Shown: positions 8,306 through 17,454 of the stretch, one piece after another
How the letters are laid out: each line of letters begins with the position of its first letter
Numbering within the stretch: the first letter of the stretch is position 1
From: Chloracidobacterium sp. UBA3360
GTDB taxonomy: Bacteria > Acidobacteriota > Blastocatellia > Pyrinomonadales > Pyrinomonadaceae
Assembly: GCA_002360555.1 (NCBI GenBank)
Contig: DEQS01000105.1
Span: forward strand, 151,341-215,340
Length of the DNA: 64,000 nucleotides
Direction of reading: 5' to 3'
Translations under genes and position numbers: made by a program
Notes under the pieces: generated by a model
What the model was told of the DNA's origin: nothing
What the model saw: only the letters and a program-made list of their open reading frames with translations
Databases searched by the model: none

Positions 8306-9499
8306 ATGAATAACAGTTTGTTATATCGGCCACAGCTTGCAGGTCAGTCAGTTTCTCGAAAAGGAAACCAACTGCTCAGGCTCATCCGTGCGGCACAACC
8401 CATTACGCGATCCGAGATCGCCCGGCGGCTGTCGATCGACAAGAGCACTGTTACGGAAAACGTCTCGCCGCTCGTAAAAAGCGGTGTCTTACGACAGGAC
8501 ACAGTCGCGGCCCGGGGCGAACATCGGCGTTCGCGAATGCTTTCGTTTGCGGATGACAAGACATACTTTATCGGCGTTAATCTCGGGGTGAGAACATCGC
8601 AGGTCGGAGCTACGACGCTCCGTGGTGAAGTCACCGATGAGATCGATTTTGCAACGCCGTCGCGGGCCGAGGATGCTCTGCGACAGACTAAACAGCGGAT
8701 AGATGAGCTTGTCCGCAGAAACGAAGGGCGGCGCCTGAGCATTATCGGTGTAAGTGTTCCCGGGATGGCCGACGCCCAGAGGCAGAAATTGATATTTGCA
8801 CCCAATTTGAATTGGCGGGATGTGGATATTGCAGGTGCCGTCACGATTGATAACGCTGTTCGCGTTGTTGTTGAAAATGATTCGACAGCAGCGGCGATGT
8901 ACGAGGCGAGGCTCAAGATCAGAGATTCTGACGACGGGCTGATGACCAATTTTATCCTCGTCCGCTCGGGGACAGGTATCGGTGTCGGGCTCGTGATCGG
9001 CAGCGAAGTGTATCGCGGCAGCGGCTCAATTCGCGGCATCGCCGGTGAATTTGGCCACATGACCATTGTCGCGGGCGGCAAAGGGTGTGTTTGCGGCAAC
9101 CGCGGCTGTTGGGAACAATATGCATCGGCGGCATCAGCCGCATCACTTTATCTGGGCGACAGGCCGCCGGCAAGAGGCGAAAGCAAACCGAGATTTGTCG
9201 AGATCGTGAGCAAGGCCAAGGTCGGTGATGTTCGCTCGCGGTGGACACTTGAAAAAATCGGTGATTACCTCGGCATCGGTATCGCAAACGTCATAATGGG
9301 CATCGGCATTTCGCGTGTTATTATCAGCGGCCGGCTCGTTTATGGGTGGGAGTTTATCGAGGAACCGTTGAACGCCGCGATCAAGCGCAGTATCATCGGC
9401 AAGATAGACGGCTGGTCAGTCGAGGCCGGTGAACCGGTCGGCTCAGCTATCGGTGGAGCACTGGAGGTAGCGGTCGAAGAATATTTACGAACGCTATAG
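8306..9499 (+). CDS. ROK-family transcriptional regulator
   Basis: 397 residues. Residues 15-75 form an N-terminal winged helix (NQLLRLIRAAQPITRSEIAR, then IDKSTVTENVSPLVKSG). The rest is a ROK sugar-kinase-like domain with the zinc motif CVCGNRGCWEQ, the mark of NagC, Mlc and XylR regulators. A nucleotide-binding phosphate loop is not obvious, fitting a regulator rather than a kinase. It sits inside the operon between uxaA and kduI, with a perfect palindrome just upstream. It probably senses a sugar or sugar acid of the same pathway, giving the island two regulators (FadR type and ROK type). Ligand unknown. Confidence 0.9.
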   Translation: MNNSLLYRPQLAGQSVSRKGNQLLRLIRAAQPITRSEIARRLSIDKSTVTENVSPLVKSGVLRQDTVAARGEHRRSRMLSFADDKTYFIGVNLGVRTSQVGATTLRGEVTDEIDFATPSRAEDALRQTKQRIDELVRRNEGRRLSIIGVSVPGMADAQRQKLIFAPNLNWRDVDIAGAVTIDNAVRVVVENDSTAAAMYEARLKIRDSDDGLMTNFILVRSGTGIGVGLVIGSEVYRGSGSIRGIAGEFGHMTIVAGGKGCVCGNRGCWEQYASAASAASLYLGDRPPARGESKPRFVEIVSKAKVGDVRSRWTLEKIGDYLGIGIANVIMGIGISRVIISGRLVYGWEFIEEPLNAAIKRSIIGKIDGWSVEAGEPVGSAIGGALEVAVEEYLRTL

Positions 9500-9523
9500 T
9501 TTCTGGAATAATCACAAGATCTT

Positions 9524-10372
9524 ATGTACCAAAAGACATTTTATGCGACCCATCCGGATTCAATTTACGGAGCGTTGAATGAAGAGTTGCGTGAGCTTTA
9601 TCTGATCGAGAATTCGTTTGTAAAAGACGAGCTTCGGCTGCATTATTCTCACTTTGACCGCATCGCGGTCGGCGGAGCCGTCCCGCAAAAGAAAAAGCTC
9701 GTTCTGCCGACGCATACCGAACCCGCGTCCGCTAAAGGCAGGCCGTATCTCGACCGCCGAGAAATGGGCGTTATCAACATCGGGTCTGGAAAAGGTACCG
9801 TTACCGTCGACGGCAATAAATATAAGCTGGGCAAAAAGGATTGTCTTTATATTGCAAAAGAGTCTGAAAAGGTTACGTTTGAATCCGACGACGCGAAAAA
9901 ACCGGCGAAGTTTTATCTGCTTTCGACGCTTGCCCATAAGCGTTTTGAGACCAGGCTTTTAACCGCAGAGGATGCGAACAAACTACACCTCGGCTCGCCC
10001 GAAACGGCTAATGTGCGGACTGTTTATCAGATGATCATCCCCGGGGTTTGCGAGTCGTCGCAGCTCGTAATGGGCCTGACATCTTTGGAATCCGGCAGCG
10101 TTTGGAACACTTGTCCGCCTCACATTCACGAACGCCGCTCAGAAGTTTATCTATATTTCGACCTCGACGAAAAATCGAGGATCATGCACTTTATGGGGCA
10201 GACGGAAAGTACGCGAACCATGTCGATGAAAGATCAAGAGATCGTTTTGTCGCCTCCGTGGTCGATCCATATGGGTGTCGGAACGTCGAATTACAGTTTT
10301 GTCTGGGCGATGGGTGGCGAAAATCTCGATTACACGGACATGAACGTTTTGGACATCTGCCAGCTCAAATAG
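9524..10372 (+). CDS. kduI: 5-dehydro-4-deoxy-D-glucuronate isomerase
   Basis: 282 residues, close to the usual 278 of KduI. N-terminal hallmark [20 protein letters not shown]. The zinc site of this bicupin enzyme is present: HIHERRSE supplies two His and a Glu, and the fourth ligand is the His of PWSIHMG. KduI converts 5-keto-4-deoxyuronate, the product of unsaturated oligogalacturonide breakdown, to 2,5-diketo-3-deoxygluconate in the cytoplasm. The next gene, four bases on, encodes the reductase that uses this product. The gene shows that the island handles pectate-lyase or similar lyase products. Confidence 0.95.
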   Translation: MYQKTFYATHPDSIYGALNEELRELYLIENSFVKDELRLHYSHFDRIAVGGAVPQKKKLVLPTHTEPASAKGRPYLDRREMGVINIGSGKGTVTVDGNKYKLGKKDCLYIAKESEKVTFESDDAKKPAKFYLLSTLAHKRFETRLLTAEDANKLHLGSPETANVRTVYQMIIPGVCESSQLVMGLTSLESGSVWNTCPPHIHERRSEVYLYFDLDEKSRIMHFMGQTESTRTMSMKDQEIVLSPPWSIHMGVGTSNYSFVWAMGGENLDYTDMNVLDICQLK

Positions 10373-10375
10373 TAA

Positions 10376-11143
10376 ATGGGAATCATCGAGAAATTTAGGT
10401 TAGACGGGCGTGTCGCGTTTGTAACAGGTTCGTCGTCAGGCATCGGACAAGCGATCGCAATTGCGTTAGCCGAGGCGGGAGCGACCGTCATTTGTCATTC
10501 GAGCAAATCAGGCGGGGCAAGCGACACCGTTGCGGCAATTGAAAAGTTAGGCAGCAGATCGGTTGAAATTGCAGGAGGTATGGCAGATAAGAGCGTCCCT
10601 GCAAAACTGATCGGTGAGATCACCGATAAATTTGGCCGAATAGATATTTTGATAAACAACGCCGGAATGATCCGCCGCTCACCGGCTGTAGATTTTTCCG
10701 AGGCGGATTGGGCGGACGTAATCGAGGTTAACCTGTCGAGTATCTTTCGTTTATCGCAGGCCGCAGGCCGGCACATGATCGCGCAAGGCTCGGGCAAGAT
10801 CGTTAATATCGCGTCCTTGCTTTCATTTCAGGGCGGGATCACAGTTCCGGCTTACACGGCGTCAAAATCGGGCGTTGCGGGGCTGACAAAAGCTCTGGCC
10901 AACGAGTGGGCGAAACACAACATTAACGTCAACGCCATCGCGCCTGGATACATAGCAACGAAAAACACGGCTCCGCTGCAGGCAGACGAAACGCGTAACC
11001 GTCAAATATTAGAGCGTATTCCCGCCGGACGTTGGGGAACGCCGGATGATCTTGCGGGAACGGCGGTTTTTCTGTCATCGGCGGCGAGCGATTATTTGCA
11101 GGGCCACATTGTCGTAGTTGATGGCGGGTGGATGGCGAGGTAA
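10376..11143 (+). CDS. kduD: 2-dehydro-3-deoxy-D-gluconate 5-dehydrogenase
   Basis: 255 residues, classical SDR: TGSSSGIG nucleotide motif near residue 18, NNAGM, catalytic YTASK and the C-terminal DYLQGHIVVVDGGWMAR typical of KduD. Reduces 2,5-diketo-3-deoxygluconate to KDG with NAD(P)H. Starts four bases after kduI and is surely cotranscribed. Substrate assignment rests on the kduI-kduD-kdgK-eda order, which is the standard pathway order, plus the KduD-like ends. Confidence 0.92.
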   Translation: MGIIEKFRLDGRVAFVTGSSSGIGQAIAIALAEAGATVICHSSKSGGASDTVAAIEKLGSRSVEIAGGMADKSVPAKLIGEITDKFGRIDILINNAGMIRRSPAVDFSEADWADVIEVNLSSIFRLSQAAGRHMIAQGSGKIVNIASLLSFQGGITVPAYTASKSGVAGLTKALANEWAKHNINVNAIAPGYIATKNTAPLQADETRNRQILERIPAGRWGTPDDLAGTAVFLSSAASDYLQGHIVVVDGGWMAR

Positions 11144-11227
11144 TCAGTAGGCAGCGGCATTAGGCAGAAGCAGTCAGTACCGGGAGATGTAGCGACCGGG
11201 GAAATTAATTGGTTAACCAGTAGATAA

Positions 11228-12322
11228 ATGCTAAAAATCAAATCAAAAGACGAATGTAAATGGGACATCGTTTCCCTTGGCGAAGTGATGCTGCGGCTCG
11301 ATCCGGGTGATAAGCGAATACACACGACACGCAGCTTTGAGGTTTGGGAAGGCGGCGGCGAATATAACGTTGCCCGCGGCCTGAAACGCTGTTTTGGCCT
11401 CGACGCGGCTGTTGTTACGGCTCTTGCCGATAACCCGATCGGACGCCTCGTTCAGGATCTGATCTATCAGGGCGGCGTCGATCAGTCGCATGTGAAGTGG
11501 GCAAAGTATGACGGCGTCGGACGCACTGTCCGCAACGGGATGAATTTTACCGAGCGCGGTTTTGGCGTTCGCGCGGCACTTGGCTGTTCCGATCGCGGCA
11601 ACACAGCCGTGTCACAGCTCAAAAAAGGCGATATCGATTGGGAAAAGATATTTGGTGACGAGGGAGCTAGATGGCTACACACCGGCGGCATTTTCTGTGC
11701 GTTATCCGAAACTACCCCCGAAGTTGCTAAGGAAGCCATGGCTTGCGCGAAGAAGCACGGCACGATCATCTCGTACGATCTCAATTACCGCGACTCGCTC
11801 TGGAAAGCCATCGGTGGCCAGGCAAAGGCGCAGGAAGTTAACCGCGATCTCGCCCAGTACGTCGATGTGATGATCGGCAACGAAGAAGATTTCACCGCCT
11901 GTCTCGGCTACGAGGTAGAGGGGCAAGACGAAGATCACTCAAAGCTCGATATCGTAAATTTTGAGAAAATGATCCGCCGTGCGGTCGCAGATTTTCCAAA
12001 TTTCGCGGTCGCAGCAACGACTCTCCGAAATGCGAAGACAGCGTCTATCAACGACTGGGGAGCGGTCTGCTTTACCGAAGGCGAGCTTCATCAGGCGATC
12101 ATGCGGCCTGACCTCGACATTTTCGACCGTGTAGGCGGCGGAGATTCTTTTGCGTCGGGACTGATCTATGGATTCCTCACCGGCGAATCGCCGTCATGGG
12201 CCGTCAACTGCGGTGCCGCTCACGGGGCACTCGCGATGACAACGCCGGGCGACACCACAACGGTCGGACTAGCGGATGTTCTGAGAGTAATGAAAGGCGG
12301 CGGTGCTCGCGTTGCAAGATAA
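11228..12322 (+). CDS. kdgK: 2-dehydro-3-deoxygluconokinase (PfkB/ribokinase family)
   Basis: 364 residues. Ribokinase-fold sugar kinase: GGGEYNVARGL near residue 44 (substrate side) and the second PfkB signature with the catalytic Asp, RVGGGDSFASGL, near residue 304. Phosphorylates KDG to KDPG with ATP. It is somewhat longer than E. coli KdgK (about 309 residues). An 84-base gap precedes it, containing TGGTTAACCA at 11210-11219, a GGT/ACC palindrome that could be another regulatory site. The Eda gene follows six bases later, making the kinase-aldolase pair explicit. Confidence 0.92.
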   Translation: MLKIKSKDECKWDIVSLGEVMLRLDPGDKRIHTTRSFEVWEGGGEYNVARGLKRCFGLDAAVVTALADNPIGRLVQDLIYQGGVDQSHVKWAKYDGVGRTVRNGMNFTERGFGVRAALGCSDRGNTAVSQLKKGDIDWEKIFGDEGARWLHTGGIFCALSETTPEVAKEAMACAKKHGTIISYDLNYRDSLWKAIGGQAKAQEVNRDLAQYVDVMIGNEEDFTACLGYEVEGQDEDHSKLDIVNFEKMIRRAVADFPNFAVAATTLRNAKTASINDWGAVCFTEGELHQAIMRPDLDIFDRVGGGDSFASGLIYGFLTGESPSWAVNCGAAHGALAMTTPGDTTTVGLADVLRVMKGGGARVAR

Positions 12323-12328
12323 TTAATT

Positions 12329-12979
12329 ATGACTAAAGCAGAAATTGTAAAACAGATCGAAGATGTCGGCCTCGTGCCGGTGGTGAGAGCTTCGTCGGCG
12401 GATGAGGCGATGCAGGTGATCGAAGCGATCAAGGCTGGCGGCGTGAACGTGCTTGAGATCACGATGACCGTGCCGGGAGCCGTCCGCGTGATCGAAAAGG
12501 TCGCCGACAAATACGGCAGCGAAGTGCTTGTCGGTGCGGGAACGGTTCTCGACCCTGAAACTGCTCGCGCGTGTCTGCTTGCCGGTGCTCAATTTATCGT
12601 TAGCCCCGCGCTCAATCTCGACACGATCGCACTGTGCCATCGCTACAGTGCTCCGATCTGTCCCGGCGTCCTGACCCCGACCGAGGTAATTACCGCGTGG
12701 AGTGCGGGTGTTGATTTTGTCAAAGTTTTCCCGTGCGGATCAGTCGGCGGTGCAAGCTATGTCAAAAATCTAAAAGGCCCGTTCCCACAGGTCAAGATCA
12801 TCCCGACCGGCGGAGTATCGCTCACGACGGCGGCTGATTTTATCAAAGCCGGAGCGTCGGCCCTTGGTGTTGGCACGGACCTCGTCGATGTCAAAGCCAT
12901 ACGCGAAGGTAACGCCCACATCGTTACCGAGCGGGCACAGCAGTTTATCCAGATCGTGAAAGACGCCCGCGCGGCGTAA
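12329..12979 (+). CDS. eda: KDPG/KHG aldolase
   Basis: 216 residues, matching the class I aldolase Eda. Glu43 (LEITMTVPGA) and the Schiff-base Lys132 (FVKVFPCG) match the catalytic pair of the E. coli enzyme (Glu45, Lys133). Gly-rich phosphate sites GAGTVLDPE and IPTGGVSL are present. Splits KDPG into pyruvate and glyceraldehyde-3-phosphate, closing the uronate route. It ends the plus-strand operon; a shared terminator lies about 75 bases beyond. Confidence 0.95.
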   Translation: MTKAEIVKQIEDVGLVPVVRASSADEAMQVIEAIKAGGVNVLEITMTVPGAVRVIEKVADKYGSEVLVGAGTVLDPETARACLLAGAQFIVSPALNLDTIALCHRYSAPICPGVLTPTEVITAWSAGVDFVKVFPCGSVGGASYVKNLKGPFPQVKIIPTGGVSLTTAADFIKAGASALGVGTDLVDVKAIREGNAHIVTERAQQFIQIVKDARAA

Positions 12980-12991
12980 TTTACCTCGACT

Positions 12992-13027
12992 TTGGTCCAC
13001 CTGGTCCACTTGGTCCGGACCGGACCA
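12992..13027. repeat. Short intergenic GGTCCAC repeat, copy 1
   Basis: Three successive TTGGTCC/CTGGTCC-type units run into their own reverse complement (GGTCCGGACCGGACC), just after eda. A related block in the opposite order is at 36650-36699, after another SDR gene. No coding function is seen. Confidence 0.6.
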
Positions 13028-13051
13028 CGTCGGGACAAGAATTTAGAAGTA

Positions 13052-13078
13052 AAAAAGGGTGCTCAAAGCACCCTTTTT
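13052..13078. terminator. Bidirectional rho-independent terminator
   Basis: AAAAAGGGTGC, a five-base loop (TCAAA) and GCACCCTTTTT. The T tract on one strand and the A tract on the other let it stop both the eda operon (plus) and the signalling operon ending at 13102 (minus). Confidence 0.9.
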
Positions 13079-13101
13079 CAAATAAACCTGATCAACGGGA
13101 A

Positions 13102-14178
13102 TCATTTTCCGATCATTCGAATAATCATCTTCGATTCCTGTGAATCATTCGTTGCCGGAGCAAAATTGTAGTTCTTGCTGGCGTTCTCACCGCTTTTGAG
13201 AGCGATCTTAAACGACCCTTGTCTAACGTTGAACATCGAGGCAAATTTATTGGCCATCTTTGCCTCTTTTATGTCGCCATCGGAGGTTTCAAAAGTGTGG
13301 ATGTTGTCGTCTGATTCGTAACGAACCGTATCTTTAGCAATAAAAAGCGATCCCGTACAAGTGTCAGTCATCAAGGCTCCATGATCATGAAACACGCGAA
13401 AGACGGCGCTGCCGCCGCGATCGATGGCGAGTTTCATATATTTTTCAGCCTCGGCAAAATTCTTTTGGCCATACAGGTAGCTAAACCCTAGCAACTGATA
13501 AGCCCTTGATTCCGAGGCGTTTAGGGCGATTGCTGCTTGGAGCGTTGAGATCGAAGCTGACACATTTTTCTGGGTGTCATATTCATTAACGGCTTTGTCC
13601 ACGAGAGCGTCATAACTGCCACCGCCACCACCGGTGTCATTGTTGCCCGCGGATCCTTGATTGGGATTGTTGTAACTCTTGTCGATCAGTGCGATCAGGG
13701 CGGCGGTGCCGCCGGCTTCTTTGATCTCATTTTTGTCAGACGGTGATGGCTTAAAATTAACGCCTCGGGTGGTCACGTTACTGCGTACCTGAGCATCCGA
13801 AATACCGTTATTGAGCAATGTAACGATCACATCTTTTGTCATCGGCTGCCCCGTAAATGTCTTGCTCGGGGTTGAACTTCCGGTCTGTACGGGCGTCGCT
13901 ACAGATGCACGGTAGTTAGCCTTTGCAGCCGCTATCACCTCGGGCCGCGCACCAGCACCTTTTAATTCGGCTTCAACCAGGTCAGTCACCCTAAAATCGA
14001 CGCCGTTCGATTTGATCACCGCAACGATCTCGCGGGTTTGAAGCTGTCTCGAGCGCAAAACACTTACCAGCTTTTCCTTTTTGACCGGGAGCCCCTTGTA
14101 TTGGGCAAGCACGACGAGAGACGACGAAAAGACGATGAGTATTAAGACGACGGAGCGTAAAAAATTATTGTATTTCAT
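13102..14178 (-). CDS. Secreted protein with duplicated N-terminal module and TPR-like region (paralogue A)
   Basis: 358 residues. Signal peptide (NNFLRSVVLILIVFSSSLVV) then a module with the signature QLQTREIVAVIKSNGVDF and GAGARPEVIAAAKANYRA. A weaker second copy follows at about 110-165 (VIVTLLNNGISDAQV, TTRGVNFKPS). A helical, TPR-like stretch (about 195-260, ALNASESRAYQLLGFSYLYG) leads into a C-terminal beta domain of about 100 residues. I do not recognise a named domain. Twelve bases separate it from its paralogue at 14191, and both end the kinase operon, suggesting an exported effector or sensor linked to that system. Gly-rich linker (NDTGGGGGSYD) near residue 180. Confidence 0.75.
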   Translation of the reverse strand: MKYNNFLRSVVLILIVFSSSLVVLAQYKGLPVKKEKLVSVLRSRQLQTREIVAVIKSNGVDFRVTDLVEAELKGAGARPEVIAAAKANYRASVATPVQTGSSTPSKTFTGQPMTKDVIVTLLNNGISDAQVRSNVTTRGVNFKPSPSDKNEIKEAGGTAALIALIDKSYNNPNQGSAGNNDTGGGGGSYDALVDKAVNEYDTQKNVSASISTLQAAIALNASESRAYQLLGFSYLYGQKNFAEAEKYMKLAIDRGGSAVFRVFHDHGALMTDTCTGSLFIAKDTVRYESDDNIHTFETSDGDIKEAKMANKFASMFNVRQGSFKIALKSGENASKNYNFAPATNDSQESKMIIRMIGK

Positions 14179-14190
14179 ATCGATTACATC

Positions 14191-15060
14191 CTATCTGCTA
14201 CCAATTGAATTGCGATTGATCAACTGCATGATCATATTTGCTTCCTGCATAGTTCCGGTGTTGCCGGGCGTGTAATTCCAAATATCCTGCCTGCCATCTT
14301 TGTAGGTTTGCATACTGAAAACAGCCACCCTCATTGTGCCCAGATCGTAATCATTTTCATTGCGGAGATTCGACACCTCACTCCCGATGAACTGAAACAG
14401 TTTTTGATTGGATTCGATAGACAGGGAATTTTTTCCGATATACAAGGTCTCGAGATGCGGCGTACCGGAAAGATGGTAAACCGGAAAAGCGATGCTGCCG
14501 CCCCGATCGACGGCCGACTGACAGTTAGTTTGAGCCTCGACAAAATTCCGCATAAGAACATGATTCGTGCAGATCAGTTTATAGGCATCAGGCCGCGTAG
14601 GGTCGAGTTTGATGGCCCGGTTGCTGATCTCGATGACCGAGCGGGAAATTTGAGCAGCTTGATCCAAAGACGTCACTGTGGCCATCTGGCTCAAAGTGTT
14701 ATACCCCTGATCAAATAATAGATCGTAATCCTCGGCTGTGGTTTCGACCGGTGTCGGAGCGGTCTGTTTTTGAAACATCGGAGCACGGTAATTTGCCGCG
14801 GCCGCGCTGAGCACCTCAGGCCGGGCTCCGGCACCGGAGAGCTCCGCTTCGATGAGCGGCGTGACCTTAAAATCGACACCATTCGTCTTAATAACAGCGA
14901 CGATCTCGCGGGTCGAAAGTTGTTTCATCCGGATGACCTTTACCAGCTTTTCTTTTTTGACCGGGTTACCCTTGTATTGGGCAACCGCATCGGTTGACGA
15001 GATCAGCAAAAAGCATAAGCAAAGGGCAATGACGGATCGGCTAAAGATTCGGCACTTCAT
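14191..15060 (-). CDS. Secreted paralogue B of the downstream protein
   Basis: 289 residues with a signal peptide (SRSVIALCLCFLLISSTDAV). The N-terminal module QLSTREIVAVIKTNGVDFKV and GAGARPEVLSAAAANYRA is nearly the same as in paralogue A, but the second module copy is absent. The helical segment (PTRPDAYKLICTNHVLMRNF) and the C-terminal beta part with a GGSIAFPVYH stretch are shared. A tandem duplication is therefore clear, with A gaining or B losing one module. It lies 16 bases after the kinase gene, so is probably cotranscribed. Function unknown. Confidence 0.75.
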   Translation of the reverse strand: MKCRIFSRSVIALCLCFLLISSTDAVAQYKGNPVKKEKLVKVIRMKQLSTREIVAVIKTNGVDFKVTPLIEAELSGAGARPEVLSAAAANYRAPMFQKQTAPTPVETTAEDYDLLFDQGYNTLSQMATVTSLDQAAQISRSVIEISNRAIKLDPTRPDAYKLICTNHVLMRNFVEAQTNCQSAVDRGGSIAFPVYHLSGTPHLETLYIGKNSLSIESNQKLFQFIGSEVSNLRNENDYDLGTMRVAVFSMQTYKDGRQDIWNYTPGNTGTMQEANMIMQLINRNSIGSR

Positions 15061-15076
15061 GGTCCAAAACTCCTTT

Positions 15077-16582
15077 CTAATTTCCAGTTAACAGATCCTC
15101 AGCACTCTTCTTGCCACCCTTAGGTTTTGCGGCCGGCTTTTTAGGCTGAACCGGTTTTGGGGCTCCACCCGCGGGGCTATCATCTTTTGGTTTAGACTCG
15201 ATCGGCGTCAGGTCACCGGGCTGTCCGCCCTGTGACGAGCCTCCGCTGTTAGAACTAAGTGGCGGCGCAGGCTGCGTACTCGTCTGAGACTGTTGCGATT
15301 CCGGCTGCCGGGTAATAATATCCGGCTTTTGACTCGGTGTATTCGTTTTTGTCTCCGTGTTTGCCGGGGTCGAGCCGCTTAGCAAAAAGAACGCCGGTAT
15401 CGCGATCACCGCTCCGACTATTACCAGCACGACCAAACCGGCTGCGGCGTAATGAACAGCCGTCAGCTTGCTAAAAAATGAAGCCGGGGCCGCCGAAGCC
15501 TGATCGACTGTTTCGCTCATCGTGCCGAGGCGTGTCGCTTTTAAACCTGATGCGGGTGCGGTCATCGGTTCGCCTAGGCGCGTTGCTTTCATCCCGGCTG
15601 CCGCTGTTGACGGAGGGGCTGCCTCGCCCAAACGCGTTTCTTTAATCTGCGGCTGAGCGATCTCTGACGATACGAGCGTTTTTGCATCGCTTACCGATAC
15701 CGGTGGGTTTGACGGGCGGGTTGCCGATTTCTTAAACATCCCCGTCGCGCCGTGCATCAGTCCGTCACCGGTAAAACCGGCCTCGATCAATGTTTCACGA
15801 AAATCACCTCCCGTCTGAAATCTATCGTCGGGGTCCTTTTGGATCGCTTTGAGGATCGCAGCTTCGACCGCCTCAGGGATAGCCGGGTTGATCTCACGCG
15901 GCGGGGTCGGCATCATCTCGGTCTGCGCTTTCATCAGTTCAAACTCGTTCTCGGTTTGAAACGGCAGCCGCCCGGTCAGTACTTCGTAAAGCATCATTCC
16001 GAGCGCATAGATATCCGAACGGCCGTCGGTCTCAAGTCCGCGAACTTGTTCCGGTGCCATATATTCGAGTGTGCCGATGATATTGCCGGCACGAGTCATA
16101 CGGGCGCTGCCGAGCAGTCGGGCGATACCAAAATCAAGCACCTTGAGCGTGCCTTTTTCGGTAAGCATCATATTTGCCGGTTTGATATCGCGGTGGACGA
16201 TGCCTAGATCGTGGGCATGATCGATGCCGTCGAGTACCTGACAAAAAACAGGGATCGCTTCTTCGGCGGGCAATGCTCCGCGTTTTTGCATGATGCTGTC
16301 AAGCGTTTCGCCGCGGACAAATTCGAGCACCATGTATAGTTCGTCGCCCTGGCGAAACATCGAATACAGCGTCGCGATATTTGGATGGTTGAGTTTGGCA
16401 AGCGTGACGGCCTCAGTGCGAAAGCGTTCGACGACTGACGTCTGGCTGGCAAGCTCAGGCCGCAGGGCCTTGATGGCGACCTCACGGTCGAGCATCGTAT
16501 CGACGCCCTTATAAACGGCTCCCATACCGCCCTCGCCGAGCTTTTCTTCGATCTTGTAATTACCGACTATTTGTCCGATCAT
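15077..16582 (-). CDS. Membrane Ser/Thr protein kinase (Hanks type)
   Basis: 501 residues. Kinase domain about 9-270 with P loop GEGGMGAVY, Lys38, catalytic HRDIKPAN (Asp132), DFG at 150-152 and the activation-loop end GTLEYMAPEQ. A linker of about 100 residues holds the motif TRLG three times (Thr316, Thr334, Thr350) plus SATRP (Thr288). One membrane segment (about 376-402) is followed by a Pro/Ser/Lys-rich extracytoplasmic tail without a recognisable sensor domain (no PASTA). Fourth gene of the operon, three bases after the PP2C phosphatase that probably reverses its action. The linker motifs are candidate autophosphorylation sites for FHA binding. Confidence 0.93.
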   Translation of the reverse strand: MIGQIVGNYKIEEKLGEGGMGAVYKGVDTMLDREVAIKALRPELASQTSVVERFRTEAVTLAKLNHPNIATLYSMFRQGDELYMVLEFVRGETLDSIMQKRGALPAEEAIPVFCQVLDGIDHAHDLGIVHRDIKPANMMLTEKGTLKVLDFGIARLLGSARMTRAGNIIGTLEYMAPEQVRGLETDGRSDIYALGMMLYEVLTGRLPFQTENEFELMKAQTEMMPTPPREINPAIPEAVEAAILKAIQKDPDDRFQTGGDFRETLIEAGFTGDGLMHGATGMFKKSATRPSNPPVSVSDAKTLVSSEIAQPQIKETRLGEAAPPSTAAAGMKATRLGEPMTAPASGLKATRLGTMSETVDQASAAPASFFSKLTAVHYAAAGLVVLVIVGAVIAIPAFFLLSGSTPANTETKTNTPSQKPDIITRQPESQQSQTSTQPAPPLSSNSGGSSQGGQPGDLTPIESKPKDDSPAGGAPKPVQPKKPAAKPKGGKKSAEDLLTGN

Positions 16583-16585
16583 GGC

Positions 16586-17434
16586 TTAAACTAACGCCTC
16601 CACTTCCCTTGTAACACGAACATTACCGCTCGATTCCATAACTGCTTCGGCACCGATCCGCACGATCCCAGCCGTGATGTTGTCGTGTCCGCCGTTATTC
16701 TTAGCTTCGGCTATCAGACGCTGACACGCGTCGTGGGCGTTGGCTTCGGATCTGAGAATTGCCTCGATCTCTGTGTCTTCGAGCATATCACTTAACCCAT
16801 CCGAACAAAGCAAAAACAGATCGCCATTCTCGACTGCAAAGGGTTCTGACACTTCGACCTCGACCGAACTTTGTGTGCCGACGGCACGCAGGATGACGTT
16901 TTTATCTTCGTGATCGCGGGCCTCTTCCATTGAGATAACGCCGTGTCTTACCATCTCCATTACCTGCGAATGGTCGAGCGTCAGCATCTCAAGATGCTGA
17001 TCGCGAAACCGGTATAATCGGCTGTCGCCCACGTGGGCAGAGATCGCCGTATCGCCAAGCAAAGCCAGCGCGATAACGGTGGTGCCCATTCCAAAATATT
17101 GCTCATCGCTGGTTGACGCCTGATAGATCAAACTACTTGCCTGTTCGATAGCCTCTCTCAGTGCCTCGCCCGCAGGCATGTGAGGGTCTGCGTAATAAAA
17201 TTCGCTGATCAATTCAACGGCCATTTGCGACGCAACCTCGCCCGAGGCGTGCCCGCCCATACCGTCTGCGACAATAGTCAGCGTTCCTTTCGTCAGCCGC
17301 GTCGCGTCATCAGCCGGGGTTATGTGCCGTCCGCTGTCTTCGTTCGCCTCACGCACGCAGCCCGGATCGGTCTGGATGCTGGCGATTACCTTTCTTGCCC
17401 CTTCGTTAATATCTATCTTTCTGGTTTCTAGCAT
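16586..17434 (-). CDS. PP2C-family Ser/Thr protein phosphatase
   Basis: 282 residues with the full set of PPM motifs: VREANEDSG, VADGMGGHASGEVAS, AHVGDSRLYRFRDQHLEML, LLCSDGLSDML and HDNITAGIVRI. These supply the Asp residues for the two-metal centre. Soluble and cytoplasmic; no membrane segment. Sandwiched between two kinase genes (20 and three bases away), it is the natural antagonist of both. Bacterial relatives (PrpC/Stp1) dephosphorylate the kinases and their FHA partners. Start at 17434 overlaps nothing and gives the standard N-terminus. Confidence 0.94.
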   Translation of the reverse strand: MLETRKIDINEGARKVIASIQTDPGCVREANEDSGRHITPADDATRLTKGTLTIVADGMGGHASGEVASQMAVELISEFYYADPHMPAGEALREAIEQASSLIYQASTSDEQYFGMGTTVIALALLGDTAISAHVGDSRLYRFRDQHLEMLTLDHSQVMEMVRHGVISMEEARDHEDKNVILRAVGTQSSVEVEVSEPFAVENGDLFLLCSDGLSDMLEDTEIEAILRSEANAHDACQRLIAEAKNNGGHDNITAGIVRIGAEAVMESSGNVRVTREVEALV

Positions 17435-17454
17435 TTCTTAGTAGATCAATTTCC

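Noticed and set aside
11210..11219. TGGTTAACCA as a second FadR operator before kdgK
   Set aside because: Even spacing (two bases between GGT and ACC arms) does not fit the N3 pattern of the perfect site at 5738; kept only as a remark.
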